Under the pieces are notes generated by a model that was not told where the DNA came from, made no database searches, and worked only from the letters and a program-made list of their open reading frames with translations. Shown piece after piece: positions 52,238-61,149 of a stretch of 64,000 bases of DNA. Positions within the stretch are counted from its first letter, which is position 1; the number at the start of each line of letters is the position of its first letter. Source of the stretch: an uncultured Eubacteriales bacterium (lineage in GTDB: Bacteria > Bacillota > Clostridia > Monoglobales > Monoglobaceae); assembly GCA_948468535.1 (NCBI GenBank), contig CAOKIL010000003.1, positions 1-64,000 on the forward strand, read 5' to 3'. A program made the translations under genes and the position numbers.

Positions 52238-53909
52238 CCTGAATCATTGTCTCCTTTAACTTAGTCAAGGCAATTTTTGTCTCGGCTGTGGTCTCACCGA
52301 GCAGCGATGCTATCTCCTGTACTACACGCATCTGCTTTTCTACTACCTTGTCGGTAATCTCTATAGCATTCAGACTTTGCTGTGACTTCTTTTCACGCAT
52401 TTGCTCTTCGTCTGTTACGTCCTTCATTATGCTCATTATGATATGATATTCAGAATCATATATTATAGTCTCATCAACATACTTCTGGTATTCGGTCAAA
52501 TATTTGCGCTTTGGCTCACTGCTGCGGTTATTGCTTGTCATAGCAACCATATAGTCTGTCGGATTCAATATCCTGACAACCGGCTCGCCCACCAAATCAT
52601 GCGCATTTTTGATATTCATAATTCTTTGCGCCGACTTATTAATCTGCTGAATTTCAAGACTGTCACTCAGAACAATAATACCGTTTGGCGTATTATTTAT
52701 TATCGTATCAGAGAATGATTCTGCCTTTTCTTTCAAAAACGGCAGGCACATCTCCATATCGGCTTTGCCGTTTAGTACGGCTATTGCCTTATCACGGCAA
52801 GTAGGATATCCGCAGCTTCCGCAGTTGAGTTCCTGTTCTTTTGTTTTCTTGCCCATACGGTGCAGGATTTCCTCAATCGCTGCACTGCCCGGCATAGTCC
52901 GCCTGATAAATTCTATATCAAACACCTTGTTAAGCCCGTCCTCAGGCTGGGCGACATCAAAGTCATTTTTTCCTGCGGTCTTTCCTATCGTGAGACAACT
53001 GCTCACATGGAAAACCTTATCATGCTTCATGATAGGTCCGCCGATACAACTGCTCTCGCACGCGCTCATTTCAACAAAGCAGTTTTCTATATTGCCGCTC
53101 TGTATATCCTCAAGAGCATTCATACAGTCATCAACGCCATCAACACTGAAATACGAGAAATCCTCGTCTATATCCATACTCTCGATTATTCCGCCCCTGG
53201 TCGGAAACCATCTGGCTCTGCCTCCGTCTGACGTGTCAGGGATAGAATAATCAAACTCGACATTTTTCTCTTCCATCCAATTATTAAGCTCGTCAAACGT
53301 AAGGGCATAGTCTATATATCCCGGATATTTATCGACTTCGTCCTTTTTAGAAATACATGGACCGATAAACACTGTGCAGCAGCCCTCATGCTCGTCTTTA
53401 AGCAGCTTGCCATGAGCCTGCATAGGCGACAGGACTTTTGCCAAATACTTAATCAGTCCGGGATAACGCTTTTGGATAAGCGTATTAACACTGTGGCAGC
53501 AAGACGATATGATAACGTTCTGACTTCTGTCCTTTATCATCTTTTCATATTCCTTTTTCACCACAGTAGCGCCGACAGCGGTTTCCTGAACATATTTAAA
53601 GCCCAATTTAAGCAGCGCATCTTTGATAATTGAAAAGTTTATGTTCTCGTAATTTGCTATGTATGACGGAGCAATCGACGCATAAACTTCTCTGCCGCTT
53701 TCAAACAGAGCTTTCACACCATCCGTATCATCTCTGAGCCTTTTTGCGTTCTGAGGACATACAACATAACACTTTCCGCATAATATACATTCTTTGGGTA
53801 TTATCTCAGCATGACCGTCAACCACCTTGATTGACTTCATGGGACAATACCTGACGCATTTATAACAATTCTTGCAATTTGATTTTTCAAGCTGTATACA
53901 ATTTTGCAT
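52230..53909 (-). CDS. Sensory [FeFe]-hydrogenase-like protein with PAS domain
   Basis: In order: two [4Fe-4S] ferredoxin clusters (CKNCYKCVRYCP and CILCGKCYVVCP, residues 13-55); an H-cluster domain (about 65-330) with variant motifs ISSCCHS (L1), FIGPCISKKDE (L2) and SACESSCIGGP (L3); a 4Fe-4S domain (CGSCGYPTCRDKA and the later EMCLPF, about 360-400); and a PAS domain (about 405-510). The L1 proline normally after CC is replaced by histidine. This is the architecture of putative sensory group C hydrogenases. It most likely senses hydrogen or redox state and signals through the adjoining phosphatase. AAGGTGG precedes ATG at 53909. Confidence 0.88.
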   Translation of the reverse strand: MQNCIQLEKSNCKNCYKCVRYCPMKSIKVVDGHAEIIPKECILCGKCYVVCPQNAKRLRDDTDGVKALFESGREVYASIAPSYIANYENINFSIIKDALLKLGFKYVQETAVGATVVKKEYEKMIKDRSQNVIISSCCHSVNTLIQKRYPGLIKYLAKVLSPMQAHGKLLKDEHEGCCTVFIGPCISKKDEVDKYPGYIDYALTFDELNNWMEEKNVEFDYSIPDTSDGGRARWFPTRGGIIESMDIDEDFSYFSVDGVDDCMNALEDIQSGNIENCFVEMSACESSCIGGPIMKHDKVFHVSSCLTIGKTAGKNDFDVAQPEDGLNKVFDIEFIRRTMPGSAAIEEILHRMGKKTKEQELNCGSCGYPTCRDKAIAVLNGKADMEMCLPFLKEKAESFSDTIINNTPNGIIVLSDSLEIQQINKSAQRIMNIKNAHDLVGEPVVRILNPTDYMVAMTSNNRSSEPKRKYLTEYQKYVDETIIYDSEYHIIMSIMKDVTDEEQMREKKSQQSLNAIEITDKVVEKQMRVVQEIASLLGETTAETKIALTKLKETMIQDE

Positions 53910-53937
53910 AGTGTACCACCTTTATGTAAATATCACT

Positions 53938-54186
53938 TTAAACCGCGCTCAAAACATATGTATCAAATACTTCGTTAAAATTCTCGGCAGTAACACCGCT
54001 GATTACCTGCTCATCTATCTTTATGCTGACGCCGTCTCCGCACTTGCCGAGACAAAATGCTGCCGCAAGATTAACCTTGTCCTCAAGATTATTCTTCTCT
54101 ATACCGCTCTTCATAAGATTGATTATGTCATATGAACCCCTCAAATGACACGAACTTCCTATACACACTCTGATTTCCATTTCCAC
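53938..54186 (-). CDS. Thioredoxin-like [2Fe-2S] protein (NuoE/HydC-like)
   Basis: The 82-residue protein has the four-cysteine pattern of the thioredoxin-like [2Fe-2S] family: CIGSSCHLRG near 7-12 and AFCLGKCGDG near 44-48. Such domains (NuoE, HydC/HndA C-terminal part) carry electrons in NADH-linked hydrogenases. It is the first gene of the hydrogenase operon and may link the sensory protein to an electron donor. Confidence 0.88.
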   Translation of the reverse strand: MEMEIRVCIGSSCHLRGSYDIINLMKSGIEKNNLEDKVNLAAAFCLGKCGDGVSIKIDEQVISGVTAENFNEVFDTYVLSAV

Positions 54187-54294
54187 AACTCCTTATTTGT
54201 ATTGAAGTAAAAACTTATACTAACATTTAACACAATCTATATATCTTATTTTAAATTGATTCAAAATATTAAAGCATCAGAATAACTCATTTTT

Positions 54295-54334
54295 ATTATA
54301 TAAGAAAAGTGCCTAATTGTCAATAATTTGACAA
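54295..54334 (-). promoter_or_regulatory. Consensus promoter of the hydrogenase operon with a Rex-like operator
   Basis: The minus strand reads TTGACA (54318-54323), a 17-bp spacer and TATAAT (54295-54300). The -35 is part of the palindrome TTGTCAAATTATTGACAA (54317-54334). Clostridial Rex binds TTGTTAANNNNTTAACAA, from which this differs by one symmetric base per arm. Rex is an NADH/NAD+-responsive repressor of fermentation and hydrogenase genes, so NADH-controlled repression is a good hypothesis. Confidence 0.65.
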
Positions 54335-54368
54335 ATTTATTTTGTATAAATTTGCAGAAATAATTAGC

Positions 54369-54403
54369 AAAAGAAAACGCCTCATAAGAGGTCGTTTCCT
54401 TTT
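54369..54403. terminator. Hairpin between the divergent hydrogenase and XRE promoters
   Basis: A stem with one bulge and a mismatch (54369-54383 with 54388-54403, loop ATAA) has T-rich flanks on both strands. No gene reads into it, so it may be a relic or an insulator against antisense transcription. Confidence 0.4.
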
Positions 54404-54468
54404 GCCTTGATTATCATACCTATAGATTAAATATGTCGCAACTGCAAATTAAAGAGTGTACAAAATTG

Positions 54469-54497
54469 TTGCAAATTAAAGTAAAATGTTGTATAAT
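54469..54497 (+). promoter_or_regulatory. Promoter of the tandem XRE genes
   Basis: The plus strand reads TTGCAA, a 17-bp spacer and TATAAT (54492-54497). TTGCAAATTAAAG is preceded by a near-copy (CTGCAAATTAAAG) 27 bp upstream. The leader would be about 215 nt, with inverted repeats ATCTCAAA/TTTGAGAT and AAGTTAT/ATAACTT. The remainder of 54187-54716 holds the Rex-like site and a hairpin. Confidence 0.6.
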
Positions 54498-54716
54498 TGT
54501 GTTGGTATAATAATTTAACAACGACTTACTTGTATCTCAAAATCTGTTTGGGCGTATTAATATAAATTTGAGATATGTTTGCAATAGCTTTTGCACTGTT
54601 AAGTTATTTGTTTTATAACTTGATTATATTATATCACGTGAATACACGGAAGTCAATAGAATTTTCCGTTATTTCAAGGAATTTGTCGTTTTACACAAAT
54701 ATATAAGGATGATTAT

Positions 54717-54965
54717 ATGTATAATTTACAAATAATTGAAGAACGAATTATGTCAATAGCAAATGAATTAGGTTTATCTAAAAATAAATTATTAATAAAT
54801 GCTAACCTAAATAAGAGTATTTTTGATAATATGAAGAAAGGTCAAATACCCTCTGTTGAAAAAATACACATTTTAGCAGATTATCTTGACTGCTCGGTCG
54901 ATTACCTTATCGGGCGTACCGATATACCTGAAATTAATAAAAAAAATACATCTCCGAAGAGGTGA
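54717..54965 (+). CDS. Short XRE-family regulator, first of a tandem pair
   Basis: The 82-residue protein has an HTH at about residues 10-55 (ANELGLSKNKLLINANLNKS and later IPSVEKIHILADYLDCSVDY), the layout of minimal phage-repressor-like XRE proteins with the YLDCSVDYLIGRTD ending. AAGGAT precedes ATG at 54717. It is followed by a second, clearly paralogous gene. Target genes are unknown, and auto-regulation through the inverted repeats in the leader is possible. Confidence 0.8.
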   Translation: MYNLQIIEERIMSIANELGLSKNKLLINANLNKSIFDNMKKGQIPSVEKIHILADYLDCSVDYLIGRTDIPEINKKNTSPKR

Positions 54966-55203
54966 TTTTATGTTCGATTCACTGAATATATCAAATCGAA
55001 TTAAAGAAACTGCCAAAAAACAGAATATCTTAATCGGTAAAATGCTGTCTGAATGCAGTCTTAGTAAAAATACTTTATCAACCATGCAGTCACGCGGATT
55101 TTTGCCGAGTTTGGAGACAATTAATAAAATAGCAGATTATCTTGACTGCTCAGTTGATTACCTTATCGGACGTACCGATATACCTGAAATTAATAAAAAA
55201 GAT
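54874..55203 (+). repeat. Near-identical 74-bp direct repeat in the two XRE genes
   Basis: Positions 54874-54947 and 55130-55203 differ at only about three bases, whereas the upstream halves of the genes have diverged. This suggests tandem duplication with later homogenisation of the 3' parts. Confidence 0.8.
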
Positions 55204-55212
55204 GTATCTTAA
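54970..55212 (+). CDS. Short XRE-family regulator, second of a tandem pair
   Basis: The 80-residue protein starts at ATG 54970, which has GAGGTG upstream (the frame itself is open from 54886). The N-terminal half (FDSLNISNRIKETAKKQNIL) differs from the first copy, but from IADYLDCSVDYLIGRTDIPE the proteins are identical up to the last few residues. Both belong to the Cro/C1-type family common in Clostridia. The stop codon lies in the loop of the terminator hairpin. Confidence 0.8.
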   Translation: MFDSLNISNRIKETAKKQNILIGKMLSECSLSKNTLSTMQSRGFLPSLETINKIADYLDCSVDYLIGRTDIPEINKKDVS

Positions 55213-55225
55213 CCGATACATCTTT
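55198..55225. terminator. Bidirectional terminator between XRE and deacetylase genes
   Basis: An 11-bp perfect stem (55198-55208 with 55215-55225) has a 6-base loop. T-rich tails lie on both strands, so it can end the plus-strand XRE operon and the minus-strand leuS operon, whose last stop codon directly abuts it. Confidence 0.85.
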
Positions 55226-56035
55226 TTATTTAGTAAAATACTTATGTTTAAACTTTAATAATTCACGGTAAAAACGACTCTGTGAATATGTTTCAATCGC
55301 TATTGTAAAACCTTCAAGCGTTGTGTTTCTGAAAACTCCGCCGCGTGAAATCTCATAGTGATTGTCCTTACTATACTCATTTGTATCAATTGCATAACAA
55401 TATGTAAAATACCGCTCCGCCTCTCGGATTACATCCTTGTTAAAATATCCGCCGGGATACGAAAGCGTAGTAACATTCTTGCCTGATATTTTGGAAAGCG
55501 CCGCACAGGATTCGCGAAACTCACGGTCTACAGTTTCCACATCGACACTCGACAGATCTATGTGATTTTGGGTATGACTCTGGATGCTCACCAGTCCGCT
55601 CTTGACCATCTCTTTAATCTGATATTCTTTTAGATAATCCTTTTGCCCAATATTTGCAGCCACGACAAAGATTGTCGCCTTTATCTTATACTTTTTGAGC
55701 AATGGGAAAAGCTCAATATAATTATCCTCATATCCGTCATCAAATGTAAGAATAACCGGCTTATGAGTACTGTATGCATCTTCATACTCATCCGAAAACA
55801 GAGTAGTATATCCGTTATCCGATAAGAACTGAAACTCCTCTTCAAGCTGAGCCGGACGAACATACAGGTTTTCGTCACCATCGCGAGGCTCGTCCGCAAC
55901 ACAGTGATACATAAACACCGGAATCCCCGGTTCAGTCAAGTACGGAACCAAAACCGCAGCCGCGACAGCTATCAACACAATCAAAGCAAGAATCCGCCTG
56001 CGTCTTCTGTTTCTTTTGGTTCGTTTTCTTTTCAT
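55226..56035 (-). CDS. Polysaccharide deacetylase (NodB domain), membrane-anchored
   Basis: The 269-residue protein has a very basic N terminus (MKRKRTKRNRRRRR) and one membrane helix (about 15-30). A NodB domain follows: ILTFDDGYEDN (catalytic Asp and metal Asp), SIQSHTQNHIDLS (metal histidines) and YPGGYFN. It probably removes acetyl groups from peptidoglycan or a wall polysaccharide on the outer face of the membrane. It is the last gene of the housekeeping operon, 40 nt after leuS. The ribosome site is weak. Confidence 0.9.
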   Translation of the reverse strand: MKRKRTKRNRRRRRILALIVLIAVAAAVLVPYLTEPGIPVFMYHCVADEPRDGDENLYVRPAQLEEEFQFLSDNGYTTLFSDEYEDAYSTHKPVILTFDDGYEDNYIELFPLLKKYKIKATIFVVAANIGQKDYLKEYQIKEMVKSGLVSIQSHTQNHIDLSSVDVETVDREFRESCAALSKISGKNVTTLSYPGGYFNKDVIREAERYFTYCYAIDTNEYSKDNHYEISRGGVFRNTTLEGFTIAIETYSQSRFYRELLKFKHKYFTK

Positions 56036-56075
56036 AAAATCAGCAAAATCCCCTTATTGCAATTTGCGGCTATGA

Positions 56076-58550
56076 TTACTTAACCACGATATTTATCAGC
56101 TTTTTAGGCACTGCAATACATTTTACAACTTCCTTGCCGTCAATAAGCTCATTAATCCTATCGCTTGACATAGCCAGTTCCTTCATCTGGTCCGGTGAGA
56201 GATTCGGGTCAATCTTTATCTTGTCTCTTATCTTACCGTTTATCTGGAGGACGATTTCTATCTCACTTACAACAAGCGCATCCTCATCATATTCAGGCCA
56301 CTTCTCAACCGAAAGATTTGACGTCTTGCCTATCATCTCCCAGAGCTCAGAAGTAATATGAGGCACAAACGGACTGAGCAATACTATCAGTGCGTTAACC
56401 GCTTCTGTGATAACGGCTTTGTTATAATTCTCTTTTTCGGTCTTTTCTTTATACACATAAAGCGCATTGACCATCTCCATAATTGAACTTATAGCTGTAT
56501 TGAAGTTAAATCTGTCACAGTCATATGTTACCTTTTTAATTGTCGAGTGAACCGCAAGACGCAGCTTCTTTTCATCCTCATTCAGGTCTGACTGATTTGG
56601 CTTTTCGTCTGTTAAATATTCTTTGAGGTCATCAACAGCTCTCCAAACTCTATTTAAAAATCTGTAAGCGCCCTCAACGGCTGTATCATTCCAATCCAAA
56701 TCACGTTCCGGCGGAGCCGCAAACATGATGAACAATCTTGCCGTGTCTGCTCCGTACTTCTCTATGATTTCCTCAGGACTGACAACGTTGCCGAGTGACT
56801 TTGACATCTTTGTGCCTTCTTTTAAGACCATCCCCTGCGTTAGCAGGTTCTTGAACGGCTCGTCACAGCAGTCAATATATCCAAAATCATGAAGCGCCTT
56901 TGTGAAGAACCGCGCATAGAGCAGATGCAGAATTGCATGTTCAACCCCTCCGATGTATTGGTCAACATTCATCCAGTAGTCCGCCTTGTCCTTGTCAAAC
57001 GGCATCTTGTCGTTATGCGGGTCACAGTAGCGCAGGAAGTACCATGACGAACAAACAAACGTATCCATGGTATCAGTCTCACGCTTTGCCGGTGCACCGC
57101 ACTTTGGACAAACGGTATTGACAAAGTCCTCGCACTCGCTGAGCGGTGACTGACCCTGTCCTGTGAACTTTACGTTCTGCGGCAGCAGTACAGGAAGCTG
57201 TTCTTCCGGAACCAAAACCTCACCGCAATGCGGACAATATATCACCGGAATTGGCGCTCCCCAATATCTCTGTCTCGAAATAAGCCAGTCTCTGAGCCTA
57301 AAGTTAACTTTTCTCTCGCCTATTCCGTTTTCTTCTAAATATTCAATAATCGTCTTTAAAGCATCCTTATTGTTCATTCCGTCAAACTGACCTGAGTTTT
57401 CCATTATGCCCTCAGCGGCAAATGCCTCGGTCATATCCTCAGACTTCATGTTCTGACCCTCAGGCTGAATAACTATCTTAATCGGCAGATTATACTTCTT
57501 TGCAAAGTCAAAATCTCGCTGGTCATGAGCGGCAACGCCCATAACTATACCTGTGCCATAGTCAAGGAATACATAATTAGCCAAATAAAGCGGAATTCTA
57601 TCACCTGTGAAAGGATGAATAAGATATGTGCCTGTGAACACGCCTTCCTTTTCGGTATCAGTTGCAGAACGTACAATTTCGCTTTGCGACTGTACCTTTT
57701 TGATAAACTCACGGCACTGTGCTTCTGTCTCACTTCCGCTTATCAGTTCATCAATAACCGGGTGTTCAGGAGCAATTACCATATAGCTCACGCCAAAAAT
57801 TGTATCGGGTCTTGTTGTATATACGGTCAAATAGTCGTCTCTGCCGTCAATCTTAAACTTAACCTCTGCACCTTCACTTCTGCCAATCCAGTTGGTCTGC
57901 ATCGACTTAACCTTATCCGGCCAGCCGTCAAGCTTATCTATATCGTCAAGAAGTCTTTGAGCGTAGTCTGTAATTTTAAAGAACCACTGTTCTAAGTCCT
58001 TCTTTCCAACCTCGCTTTTGCAGCGTTCGCACTTTCCGTTTACAACCTGCTCATTTGCAAGAACTGTCGCACATGACGGACACCAGTTTACATACGACTT
58101 TTTCTTGTATGCAAGACCATGCTTATAAAGCTGCTCAAACATCCACTGCGTGAACTTGTAGTATTCCGGCTTTGCAGTAGCCACCTCTCTGTCCCAGTCA
58201 TAACTGAATCCAAGTCTTTGAAGCTGACCACGCATATTGTCTACATTTGACCAAGTCCAGTCAGCCGGGTCAAGACCGTTCTTTATTGCGGCATTCTCAG
58301 CCGGAAGCCCGAACGAATCCCAGCCCATTGGATGAAGCACGTTAAATCCCTGCATCTTTTTGTATCTTGCAACAACATCACCGATTGAGTAGTTACGCAC
58401 ATGTCCCATATGCAGATTACCTGACGGATAAGGAAACATTTCCAGTGTATAGTATTTTGGTTTATCGGTGTTCTCATCAATTTTGAACTCACCGCTGTCC
58501 GACCATTTCTTCTGCCATTTTTCTTCTATACTCTTAAAATCATATTTCAA
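56076..58550 (-). CDS. leuS: Leucyl-tRNA synthetase
   Basis: The 824-residue protein has the HIGH-type motif in [15 protein letters not shown] (about 38-52), a CP1 editing domain with the TTRPDTIFG segment, a zinc-binding CPHCGE and CPKCG region, and KMSKSLGN near residue 580. The start codon is TTG at 58550, with AAGGG upstream, and no better start is visible. It charges tRNA-Leu in the cytoplasm. It lies 68 nt after rsfS in the same operon. No T-box leader is present. Confidence 0.97.
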   Translation of the reverse strand: MKYDFKSIEEKWQKKWSDSGEFKIDENTDKPKYYTLEMFPYPSGNLHMGHVRNYSIGDVVARYKKMQGFNVLHPMGWDSFGLPAENAAIKNGLDPADWTWSNVDNMRGQLQRLGFSYDWDREVATAKPEYYKFTQWMFEQLYKHGLAYKKKSYVNWCPSCATVLANEQVVNGKCERCKSEVGKKDLEQWFFKITDYAQRLLDDIDKLDGWPDKVKSMQTNWIGRSEGAEVKFKIDGRDDYLTVYTTRPDTIFGVSYMVIAPEHPVIDELISGSETEAQCREFIKKVQSQSEIVRSATDTEKEGVFTGTYLIHPFTGDRIPLYLANYVFLDYGTGIVMGVAAHDQRDFDFAKKYNLPIKIVIQPEGQNMKSEDMTEAFAAEGIMENSGQFDGMNNKDALKTIIEYLEENGIGERKVNFRLRDWLISRQRYWGAPIPVIYCPHCGEVLVPEEQLPVLLPQNVKFTGQGQSPLSECEDFVNTVCPKCGAPAKRETDTMDTFVCSSWYFLRYCDPHNDKMPFDKDKADYWMNVDQYIGGVEHAILHLLYARFFTKALHDFGYIDCCDEPFKNLLTQGMVLKEGTKMSKSLGNVVSPEEIIEKYGADTARLFIMFAAPPERDLDWNDTAVEGAYRFLNRVWRAVDDLKEYLTDEKPNQSDLNEDEKKLRLAVHSTIKKVTYDCDRFNFNTAISSIMEMVNALYVYKEKTEKENYNKAVITEAVNALIVLLSPFVPHITSELWEMIGKTSNLSVEKWPEYDEDALVVSEIEIVLQINGKIRDKIKIDPNLSPDQMKELAMSSDRINELIDGKEVVKCIAVPKKLINIVVK

Positions 58551-58618
58551 TCTATATCAACCCTTCCGATTTAATTTAGTTATAGTTATGCTGTCCGCAG
58601 AATTTGTCATATTATATT

Positions 58619-58975
58619 TTACGACAATACATCGTTCATGTCAATATTAATTCCATCCTGCCAAACATGCTCAATATCATAAAACTCGCGCGTGTCACCG
58701 CAGAAGATATGCACAACAACATCGTCATAACCGAGAAGTATCCACTGGGCAGTTCTGTATCCCTCTTTATTTGTCGGGGTGATACCCTCCTTTTCAAGTT
58801 CTTCTTCTACATTATCACACAGCGCTTTGACTTGTGTATCAGAACCGCCTGTAACAATAACAAAATATTCCGTCATTGTGGTCAATGCCGATATATCAAT
58901 AACAGTTATATCCTTTCCTTTTTTGCTGTCCAGAATTTTTACTATTTTATTTACTACATCATTTTTGCAAGCCAT
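58619..58975 (-). CDS. rsfS: Ribosome silencing factor
   Basis: The 118-residue protein has the RsfS core: ITVIDISALTTMTEYFVIVTG, then QVKALCDNVEEELEKEG and the WILLGYDDVVVHIF segment ending in REFYDIEHVW. RsfS binds uL14 and blocks subunit joining during nutrient stress. Its place beside nadD and yqeK is the usual Firmicutes arrangement. Confidence 0.95.
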   Translation of the reverse strand: MACKNDVVNKIVKILDSKKGKDITVIDISALTTMTEYFVIVTGGSDTQVKALCDNVEEELEKEGITPTNKEGYRTAQWILLGYDDVVVHIFCGDTREFYDIEHVWQDGINIDMNDVLS

Positions 58976-59000
58976 ATATGTTTTCCTTTCTGTGATCGGA

Positions 59001-59855
59001 CTATTTAAAATACTTATTCATAAGCGCCTTTGTTTCTGCGCTGTCATGCACAAAGTATGAAACTCCGCCTATGTACTTCGAGTCGCCCGGAAGCTGATAT
59101 ATGTTTATATTATTCTTCCCGATTGTGAACACGTCAAACATGAGTTCTCTGACTTCGGCATTATTTAGGTCAGTTGTAGTGTTCTTCATAATTGTACTGT
59201 AGAGAACCGGCGCTTTTACAAGCCCTATCGGACTTATAGCCTTCTTCATTACCGCAGAATAAAACTGCTTCTGTGCCGCATTTCTGTCAATATCGCCCAT
59301 GGCATAGCCTGTACCGTCATCGTTCTTTCTGAACCGCATAAACATCATGGCATGTTCACCGTCAAGCTTCTGTCTGCCCTTGTCAAGCTCAATCGTGAGC
59401 CCCTGTACCGGGTCATGATAATTCATATCAATCGGTACGTCAATTGTTACGCCGCCAAGCGCATCAACAATTTCACGGAATGCGTCAAATGTTATCGTTG
59501 CAAAAAAGTCTGCTCTCATTCCAATAACACTTTCCACCTCGTTATTCAGTGTATTTATACCGCTAAAATACGATGAATTAATCTTTTTGTCATTTCGCCT
59601 GTTCTGAACTCTGGTATCACGCGGAATTTGAAGCACACTGACCTTCTTGTTTATATTATTCACCTGAACAAACAGTATAAGGTCGGTTCTGTACCCGTCA
59701 ATATCCACTCCGGCAACAAGCAAGTTAGTCACATCACTAAGCCGAGACTTTGCATTATCACCAAATATCGATCTGCCCATATTAAAACCAACAACCACAA
59801 ACACGACAAGTATAATTATCGATACTATGCGGTTTGGTGATGACTTTCTCTTCAT
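59001..59855 (-). CDS. LytR-CpsA-Psr (LCP) family protein
   Basis: The 284-residue protein has an N-terminal membrane helix (about 10-28) and an LCP domain: LLVAGVDIDGYRTDLILFVQ, VSVLQIPRDTRV (the Arg/Asp that bind the polyprenyl pyrophosphate), and HAMMFMRFRKNDDG with GDIDRNAAQKQF. LCP enzymes attach wall teichoic acids or other secondary polymers to peptidoglycan. In a cell with many SLH proteins such polymers are the anchor, so the link is attractive but unproven. AAGGAG precedes ATG at 59855. Confidence 0.92.
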   Translation of the reverse strand: MKRKSSPNRIVSIIILVVFVVVGFNMGRSIFGDNAKSRLSDVTNLLVAGVDIDGYRTDLILFVQVNNINKKVSVLQIPRDTRVQNRRNDKKINSSYFSGINTLNNEVESVIGMRADFFATITFDAFREIVDALGGVTIDVPIDMNYHDPVQGLTIELDKGRQKLDGEHAMMFMRFRKNDDGTGYAMGDIDRNAAQKQFYSAVMKKAISPIGLVKAPVLYSTIMKNTTTDLNNAEVRELMFDVFTIGKNNINIYQLPGDSKYIGGVSYFVHDSAETKALMNKYFK

Positions 59856-59884
59856 TAATAAATCTCCTTAATCCGGTTCTTCTC

Positions 59885-60466
59885 TTACTTTTTTTGAGCG
59901 CGTTTGATCACTAAATCATTTCTTGCGTGTATAGTATCGGGATGAAGCAAAAGACCGCGTTTGATTAAATCTGTAATAGTATCATCAATTCCTTTTATTA
60001 TTGCTTCGTCTATATTTGTATATGCCAGACGGCGGAGTTCGTCAACACCGTCAAAGTCACGATTTGGCTCTATGTAATCAGCAATATAAACTATCTTTGC
60101 AAGCATACTCATATTGCCCTTGCCGGTTGTATGATACTTTACCGCGTCAAGAATCTCCGGGTCATAAATCCCGAACTTGCTCTGCGCTTCACACGCGCCG
60201 AGAACTCCGTGGAGAATCTTTGGTGTCAACTTTGACATACTGTCAACCGAAACGCCATACTTGGTTTTCAAAATACCTTCCATATCATGCGGCGGAACCT
60301 CTTTTGCACAGTCATGAACCAGACCTGCAAGGTACGCACGGTTTTCGTCAACACCGTACTTACCCGCCAACTTCTTTGCCTCATCTGCCACACCAAGAGA
60401 ATGAACATACCTCTTATCACTAAGGATTTTACTAAGCTCCGCCTTAATCTCCTCGATTCCTGTCAC
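59885..60466 (-). CDS. yqeK: HD-domain hydrolase YqeK (Ap4A hydrolase type)
   Basis: The protein has 193 residues when started at GTG 60466, which has GGAGG at 8-nt spacing; GTG 60475 overlaps that site. HD motifs: HSLGVADEA near the N terminus, GLVHDCAKE (HD), HGVLGA and YHTTGKGNM, then IVYIADYIE. YqeK splits diadenosine tetraphosphate into two ADP. It follows nadD, its usual neighbour. Confidence 0.93.
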   Translation of the reverse strand: MTGIEEIKAELSKILSDKRYVHSLGVADEAKKLAGKYGVDENRAYLAGLVHDCAKEVPPHDMEGILKTKYGVSVDSMSKLTPKILHGVLGACEAQSKFGIYDPEILDAVKYHTTGKGNMSMLAKIVYIADYIEPNRDFDGVDELRRLAYTNIDEAIIKGIDDTITDLIKRGLLLHPDTIHARNDLVIKRAQKK

Positions 60467-60489
60467 TGCTAACACCTCCGACTCACATA

Positions 60490-61131
60490 CTAATTTGTTT
60501 TATATAAGTTATTTCTTGATATATATTCAATAATCTCATCATCGCAGAAATATCTGATTGACTCTCCACTTCTAATCCTCTCGCGCAGGTCTGTTGAAGA
60601 AACATCAACAAAAGGCATATCGACAATCCTTATATCTGCTGAAAACTTAGCTCTCAAATACTCTACTTTACCCAAAAAACGTTTTTCGGGTATAGTTGAA
60701 CGTTTCATTGCCGCCACAGTACAAAGCTCAAATATAATTTCGGGACTGTACCATTTGTCCATATAATCAAGCGAATCCGCTCCGACAATAAAATTAAGTC
60801 TTGCATCAGGCAATTCTGCCTTCAGACGCTTTAAGGTATTCGCCGTATATGTGGTCTCTTTCTGAGAGACTTCCATATCGGTAATGCAAAAACCGGGGTT
60901 TCGGTCAACCACGGTCTTTAACATTTTATACCTGTCCATGCCGCCTGCGCGATCATTATCTGACTTATAAACAATCTTTCCGGTCGGAATAAACAGCACC
61001 CTTTCAAGTCCAAGCTCGGTTATAGCCGTCTCTGCCATAAGAAAATGCCCAATATGAGGCGGATCAAAACTTCCGCCCATTATTCCCAGCCTCTTGATGT
61101 TTTTTAATTCCACAGAATATTTATAGTTCAT
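60490..61131 (-). CDS. nadD: Nicotinate-nucleotide adenylyltransferase
   Basis: The 213-residue protein has the nucleotidyltransferase signature GIMGGSFDPPHIGH (about 17-30) and the C-terminal ISSTxLR-type motif VSSTDLRERI. It makes deamido-NAD from nicotinate mononucleotide and ATP. It lies 18 nt after the zinc-ribbon gene. No good ribosome site precedes ATG 61131, and translation may be coupled to the upstream gene. Confidence 0.95.
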   Translation of the reverse strand: MNYKYSVELKNIKRLGIMGGSFDPPHIGHFLMAETAITELGLERVLFIPTGKIVYKSDNDRAGGMDRYKMLKTVVDRNPGFCITDMEVSQKETTYTANTLKRLKAELPDARLNFIVGADSLDYMDKWYSPEIIFELCTVAAMKRSTIPEKRFLGKVEYLRAKFSADIRIVDMPFVDVSSTDLRERIRSGESIRYFCDDEIIEYISRNNLYKTN

Positions 61132-61149
61132 AGCTTTACTTAAATAACT

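Noticed and set aside
55226-58550. T-box or other leader upstream of leuS
   Set aside because: The 68-bp gap between rsfS and leuS is too short and lacks the T-box sequence, so leuS is transcribed as part of the operon.
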